From NCBI RefSeq assembly GCF_002119685.1, contig NZ_CP021108.1, forward strand, positions 3,720,001-3,784,000: DNA of 64,000 nt, given 5' to 3'. This DNA is from Bordetella genomosp. 8 (GTDB lineage Bacteria > Pseudomonadota > Gammaproteobacteria > Burkholderiales > Burkholderiaceae_B). The position numbers and the translations under genes were made by a program. A model generated the notes under the pieces. That model saw only the letters and a list, made by a program, of their open reading frames with translations. It searched no databases and was not told where the DNA came from. Below, in pieces: positions 60,001 through 64,000 of the stretch. Numbering within the stretch: the stretch's first letter is position 1; every line of letters starts with the position of its first letter.

Positions 60001-60078
60001 AAAGATTCCTTGGGATGATCTACGTAGCGGCGATGCGGCGGAGTCAGTGAGCAATCCCGTCTATCGTCAGTTACGTCT

Positions 60079-60107
60079 GATATGGGAACAATAGCCGAAA
60101 AATCAAG
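60079..60107 (-). promoter_or_regulatory. Sigma32-type heat-shock promoter of lon
   Basis: On the minus strand CTTGATT (60107-60101) is followed after 14 nt by CCCATATC (60086-60079). This closely fits the heat-shock consensus CTTGAAA with CCCCATnT. It lies about 80 bp before the lon ATG, so lon can be induced apart from clpX. Confidence 0.75.
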
Positions 60108-60135
60108 TTTCCGGCCGGCGACCGCAAAAACGGTA

Positions 60136-60161
60136 AAAACCCGTCACGCGTGACGGGTTTT
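60136..60161 (-). terminator. Terminator hairpin after clpX
   Basis: A near-perfect palindrome, AAAACCCGTCACGCGTGACG then GGTTTT, lies directly after the clpX stop. It has T-runs on both strands and would end or attenuate clpX transcription before lon. Confidence 0.85.
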
Positions 60162-60165
60162 CCGA

Positions 60166-61464
60166 TTACGCGGCGGCGTCCCTGACCTCGCCCCGTTCCG
60201 GCTTGGATGCCTGGGCGGCATCGTCCGCATAGATGAGCAAAGGCTGACCGTCGCCTTCGATTACGTTGTCCTCGAGCACGACGCGGCTGACATTGCCCAG
60301 GGAAGGCAGTTCGTACATCGTGTCCAGCAAGGCGGATTCCAGGATGGACCGAAGGCCGCGCGCACCGGTCTTGCGCTTGAGCGCCTTGCGGGCGACGGCG
60401 CGCAAGGCGCCCGGCCGAACGTCCAGTTCCGCCCCTTCCATCGCGAACAGTTTCTGGAACTGCTTGACCAGGGCGTTCTTGGGTTCGGTCAGGATCTGCA
60501 CGAGCGCGGCTTCGTCCAGCTCGTCCAGCGTGGCGACCACGGGCAGGCGGCCGACCAATTCCGGAATCAGGCCGAACTTGATCAGGTCTTCCGGCTCGGC
60601 TTCGCTGAACAGCTCGCCGACGCCGCGCTCGGATTTTGCCCGAACCGCGGCCGAGAACCCGATACCCGATTTTTCCGTCCGGTCCCGTATGACCTTTTCC
60701 AGCCCGTCGAAGGCACCGCCCACGATGAACAGGATGTTGGTGGTATCGACCTGGACGAAGTCCTGGTTCGGATGCTTGCGGCCGCCCTGCGGAGGCACCG
60801 ACGCCACCGTGCCTTCGATCAGCTTGAGCAAGGCCTGCTGCACCCCTTCCCCGGACACGTCGCGTGTGATGGAGGGGTTATCCGACTTGCGCGAAATCTT
60901 GTCGATTTCGTCGATGTAGATGATCGCGCGCTGCGCCTTCTCAACCTCGTAGTTGCAGTTCTGCAGCAGCTTCTGGATGATGTTTTCGACGTCTTCGCCG
61001 ACGTAGCCCGCTTCGGTCAGCGTGGTGGCGTCGGCCATGACGAAGGGCACGTTCAACATGCGCGCCAGGGTCTGGGCGAGCAGCGTCTTGCCGGAACCGG
61101 TCGGTCCCACGAGCAGGATATTGCTCTTGGAAAGCTCGACCTCATCGCCCTTGAGTTCGCCGTGGCGGATGCGCTTGTAGTGGTTGTACACAGCGACCGC
61201 CAGCGTACGCTTGGGCGTGTCCTGGCCGATGACGTACTGATCCAGGAATTTTTTGATTTCAGTCGGGGTAGGCAGTTCCGAGCGAATAGCGGCGCGCGCC
61301 GTCGCCTGCGCTTCTTCCCGAATGATATCGTTGCAAAGATCGATGCATTCGTCGCAGATGAACACGGAAGGCCCCGCGATCAATTTGCGGACTTCGTGCT
61401 GGCTCTTGTTGCAGAAAGAGCAATGCAGCACCTTCGCGTCTGCCGATCCCTTTTTTTCAGGCAT
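60166..61464 (-). CDS. clpX: ClpXP unfoldase ClpX
   Basis: A 432-aa AAA+ unfoldase feeding ClpP. The zinc domain ligands are Cys15, Cys18, Cys37 and Cys40 ([17 protein letters not shown]). Walker A is VGPTGSGKT (120-127), the pore loop GYVGEDVE, and Walker [18 protein letters not shown] is the ClpP-binding loop, the IGF-type motif. It lies 97 bp downstream of clpP. Confidence 0.98.
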   Translation of the reverse strand: MPEKKGSADAKVLHCSFCNKSQHEVRKLIAGPSVFICDECIDLCNDIIREEAQATARAAIRSELPTPTEIKKFLDQYVIGQDTPKRTLAVAVYNHYKRIRHGELKGDEVELSKSNILLVGPTGSGKTLLAQTLARMLNVPFVMADATTLTEAGYVGEDVENIIQKLLQNCNYEVEKAQRAIIYIDEIDKISRKSDNPSITRDVSGEGVQQALLKLIEGTVASVPPQGGRKHPNQDFVQVDTTNILFIVGGAFDGLEKVIRDRTEKSGIGFSAAVRAKSERGVGELFSEAEPEDLIKFGLIPELVGRLPVVATLDELDEAALVQILTEPKNALVKQFQKLFAMEGAELDVRPGALRAVARKALKRKTGARGLRSILESALLDTMYELPSLGNVSRVVLEDNVIEGDGQPLLIYADDAAQASKPERGEVRDAAA

Positions 61465-61561
61465 ATATATCTCTGGTGACGATGGATGCCGCGCCTGCGC
61501 GCGCCACCCATCCTACGCTGGCTCGAAATAGCGGCGGTTCGGAACCAGGCCCGCGGACGCC

Positions 61562-62218
61562 TCAGCGATCCTCGGAGCGCGAGGCCAGGACCTTGTCCAC
61601 CAAGCCATACGATACAGCATCTTCCGCGGACATGAAGTTGTCGCGCTCCGTGTCCAGGGCGATGCGTTCGACGGGCTGGCCGGTGTTCTCCGCCAGAATG
61701 CGATTCAGGCGTTCGCGCAGGTCCAGGATCTCGCGAGCCTGGATCTGGATGTCGCTGGCCTGGCCTTGCGCGCCGCCCGACGGCTGGTGAATCATGATCC
61801 GGGAATTGGGCAAGGAGTAACGCTTGCCCTTCTTGCCCGCCGCCAATAGGAATGCGCCCATGCTGGCCGCCAGGCCGGTGCACAGCGTGGAGACATCCGG
61901 CTTCACGAAATTCATCGTGTCGTAGATGGCCATGCCGGCATAGACCGAACCGCCCGGCGAGTTGATATAGAAGGAAATGTCCTTGTCCGGATTTTCCGAT
62001 TCCAGGAACAACAGCTGAGCCACCACGAGATTGGCGGAGTTGTCGTTCACCGGTCCGACCAGGAACACCACTCGCTCGCGCAACAACCTGGAATAAATGT
62101 CGTACGCACGCTCGCCGCGCCCGGACTGCTCGATCACCATGGGGATATACCCCAGGGCGGTCGGCGTCACGGACTCGCCGCCGTACATGGAGGCATAGAA
62201 ATCCGTAAATCTATTCAT
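61562..62218 (-). CDS. clpP: ClpP protease subunit
   Basis: A 218-aa serine protease that forms the tetradecameric ClpP barrel. I use the ATG at 62218, which shares one base with the tig stop. The catalytic triad is Ser119 ([11 protein letters not shown]), His144 ([14 protein letters not shown]) and the Asp in [29 protein letters not shown] lines the substrate channel. The N-terminal [18 protein letters not shown] is a likely short propeptide. It is translationally coupled to tig. Confidence 0.97.
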   Translation of the reverse strand: MNRFTDFYASMYGGESVTPTALGYIPMVIEQSGRGERAYDIYSRLLRERVVFLVGPVNDNSANLVVAQLLFLESENPDKDISFYINSPGGSVYAGMAIYDTMNFVKPDVSTLCTGLAASMGAFLLAAGKKGKRYSLPNSRIMIHQPSGGAQGQASDIQIQAREILDLRERLNRILAENTGQPVERIALDTERDNFMSAEDAVSYGLVDKVLASRSEDR

Positions 62219-63528
62219 CAAGCCATCCCCATCAACTGATCGAAAGGCACTTGCTCGTCCGTGACCTTGGCCTTGTCGAGCACATAGGAAACCACATTGT
62301 CTTCCACCACGAGGGCCTCGATTTCAGCGCGGCGCTGGCGGTCGGAAAGATAATAGCTGACCACCTGGGCCGGCTCTTCGTAATTCTGCGCGAACTCTTC
62401 GATGCGCGCGCGAACCTGCTCAGGCTTGGCCTGGAGTTGCGCTTCCTTGACCAGTTCGGACACCAACAGGCCCAGGCGCACGCGGCGTTCGGACTCGCTG
62501 CTGAAGGCTTCCGGCGGGATCGGCACCGAGTCGGCGTTGGGCAGGCCACGCTGCTTCAGTTCTTCGCGCGCGGCGGCGACGCGGCTGCTGACATCGCTGT
62601 CGACCAGCGCGGCCGGCACGTCGAACTTGGCCGCTTCGGCCAGCGCGTCCATCACGCTGTTCTTGGTACGCACCAGCAGGCGGGTCTTGGCTTCGCGCTC
62701 GACATTCTTGCGGATGTCGGCCTTCAGCTTATCGACGTCGCCTTCGGCCTGGCCCAGCGATTTGGCGAATTCGCTATCCACGGTCGGCAGCAAGGCTTCG
62801 GCCACTTCCTTGATGGTGATGGTGAATTCCGCGGTCTTGCCCGCGACTTCCTTGCCTTGGTAGTCGGCCGGGAAGCTCAGCGGGAAAACCTTGGTTTCGC
62901 CAGCCTTCATGCCCTGCGCGGCGGCTTCGAATTCGGGCAGCATGCGGCCCTGGCCCAGCACGAAGGGGAAGTCTTCCGCCTTGCCGCCGTCGAACGGCAC
63001 GCCGTCGATCGTGCCGGCGAAATCCAGGGTGACGCGGTCGCCATCCTGGGCGGCGCGGCCTTCGCGCGCTTCGTAATTGGCGCGCTGCTTGCGCAGGACG
63101 TCGATGGTCTGGTCGACTTCGGCGTCAGTGACCGGCGCGTCGTAGCGCGTGACGGACAGGCTGGCGAGGTCGGGGACGGCCACTTCGGGATAGACCTCGA
63201 AATCGGCGGTGAACACGAGCGCGTCTTCACCCACGCCTTCGGTCTTCGGCTCGATGGAGGGCGCGCCGGCGACGCGCAGCTTCGCGGAATCGATGGCCTG
63301 TTCGAATGCACGACCCACCTGCGTATTGATCACGTCGTAGCGGATGCCAGGCCCGTGGCTGCGCTCCAGCATGGCCATGGGCACTTTGCCGGGACGGAAG
63401 CCGGGCACCTTGGCGGTGCGCGCGACGCGCTTCAGCTGCGCCTGGACTTCTTTTTCGATGTCCGCGACGGACACGGACAGATCGACGCGGCGCTTCAGGC
63501 CGGAGAGGGTTTCAACCACAGGCTGCAT
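62218..63528 (-). CDS. tig: Trigger factor
   Basis: A 436-aa ribosome-associated chaperone and prolyl isomerase. The ribosome-docking signature is [20 protein letters not shown] near residues 41-60. The FKBP-type PPIase domain runs from [20 protein letters not shown], and the long helical C-terminal domain ends in [12 protein letters not shown]. The start [20 protein letters not shown] is family-typical. tig-clpP-clpX-lon is the conserved order. Confidence 0.98.
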   Translation of the reverse strand: MQPVVETLSGLKRRVDLSVSVADIEKEVQAQLKRVARTAKVPGFRPGKVPMAMLERSHGPGIRYDVINTQVGRAFEQAIDSAKLRVAGAPSIEPKTEGVGEDALVFTADFEVYPEVAVPDLASLSVTRYDAPVTDAEVDQTIDVLRKQRANYEAREGRAAQDGDRVTLDFAGTIDGVPFDGGKAEDFPFVLGQGRMLPEFEAAAQGMKAGETKVFPLSFPADYQGKEVAGKTAEFTITIKEVAEALLPTVDSEFAKSLGQAEGDVDKLKADIRKNVEREAKTRLLVRTKNSVMDALAEAAKFDVPAALVDSDVSSRVAAAREELKQRGLPNADSVPIPPEAFSSESERRVRLGLLVSELVKEAQLQAKPEQVRARIEEFAQNYEEPAQVVSYYLSDRQRRAEIEALVVEDNVVSYVLDKAKVTDEQVPFDQLMGMA

Positions 63529-63758
63529 TAGAAAAGACCTATTTTGCGAGTGAAGGGAAGATGGGAATCAACCGGTCATTTTACCGGAAACTCATTTGTG
63601 CCCGCCAAGCCGGCCCGCGGGGTCGGGGACGGATAAGCGTGGGCGTTGATCCGATCGCCAATAATGCAACTCGAGCCCCCGCGCGCAGGTCGGAAAGCTT
63701 AATGTCAGCTTGATAGAATTCCCACTCTGTCATTACCTGGGCTTCCCCGCCTTTTCCT

Positions 63759-64000
63759 ATGCAAGCACGCGCCCCTGGCGATACCCGTCCCCGCCTGAGC
63801 ACCATGGCCGCCCTGATCTTCAGTTCCCGGTGGCTGCAGTTGCCGCTTTACCTGGGCCTGATCGTGGCGCAAGGCGTCTATGTATTGCTGTTCGTCAAGG
63901 AACTGTGGCACCTGGTCAGCCACGCGACCACGTTCGGCGAGCAGCAGATCATGTTGATCGTGCTCGGCCTGATCGACGTCGTCATGATCTCGAACCTGCT
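63759..64000 (+). CDS. UPF0114-like membrane protein (cut by window end)
   Basis: The first 80 codons of a plus-strand gene. IFSSRWLQLPLYLGLIVAQG is the first membrane helix region, with the SRWL start typical of UPF0114/YqhA proteins. A second helix begins at QQIMLIVLGLIDVVMISNLL, matching the family's conserved LxLxDxxxxxNL segment. The start is either ATG 63759 or ATG 63804 (MAALIFSSRWLQ); neither has a clear ribosome site. It is divergent from tig. Function is unknown. Confidence 0.8.
   Translation, partial: MQARAPGDTRPRLSTMAALIFSSRWLQLPLYLGLIVAQGVYVLLFVKELWHLVSHATTFGEQQIMLIVLGLIDVVMISNL

Noticed and set aside
57535..60018. Plus-strand frame of 827 codons opposite lon
   Set aside because: Antisense shadow of lon with no start signal or motif.

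Overview
The window looks like a chromosomal segment of a GC-rich betaproteobacterium of the Alcaligenaceae, Bordetella/Achromobacter type. This rests on gene content and order (iscRSUA-hscBA-fdx-iscX, tig-clpP-clpX-lon, guaB-guaA, lolCD, recJ-prfB-lysS, a DUF4148-like secreted protein) and is inference without a database search.

The window has two halves. Bases 1 to about 16,150 are accessory: regulators, small enzymes, IS remnants and a lower-GC patch. Bases 16,166 to 64,000 are a dense, mostly minus-strand block of housekeeping genes.

Accessory part. 1-1356: a short-chain dehydrogenase cut by the window edge, divergent from a TetR regulator. 1357-7880: a decayed, AT-richer patch with two different IS3-family transposase remnants facing outwards (1687-1776 minus, 7113-7604 plus). 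Between them lie two unrecognised genes (2355-3249) and a tight three-gene minus-strand cassette (3848-6740) with a good sigma70-type promoter. The cassette encodes a small P-loop kinase, a second related P-loop kinase fused to an adenylosuccinate-synthetase-like ligase, and a protein resembling DUF7002 with features of ADP-ribosyltransferases. In the ligase the catalytic Asp of PurA is replaced by Ser (GSEGKG), as I recall for the phage PurZ enzymes that act on dGMP. This is the best candidate in the window for an undescribed system, possibly purine-nucleotide modification, signalling or phage defence. 7644-12667: a metallo-beta-lactamase-fold fragment, an HD/metallo-hydrolase pair, and a MocR-type regulator followed by cupin, carboxymuconolactone-decarboxylase-like and VOC proteins. 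12736-16184: a 3.4-kb insert bounded by a 38-bp near-perfect direct repeat made of the guaA 3' end. It carries a truncated LysR, a MarR with a C-terminal four-cysteine cluster and a strong inverted-repeat operator, a SnoaL-like protein and an AraC regulator, but no integrase.

Core part. guaB-guaA (GMP synthesis); a stand-alone fusA; a methyltransferase; DUF1415-M20 peptidase-purL; greB; rnm; an alpha/beta hydrolase; comEC; a small secreted protein; tatD; lolC-lolD; then on the plus strand recJ with its upstream partner, prfB (programmed +1 frameshift), an SDR and lysS. A methylglyoxal synthase with a long N-terminal extension follows, then the full isc iron-sulfur operon with an IscR box, a low-molecular-weight phosphatase, uvrB, an aromatic/aspartate aminotransferase, lexA with a perfect SOS box, and the protein-quality block lon (heat-shock-type promoter), clpX, clpP, tig. 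The right edge cuts a UPF0114-like membrane protein.

No rRNA, tRNA or CRISPR array was recognised.
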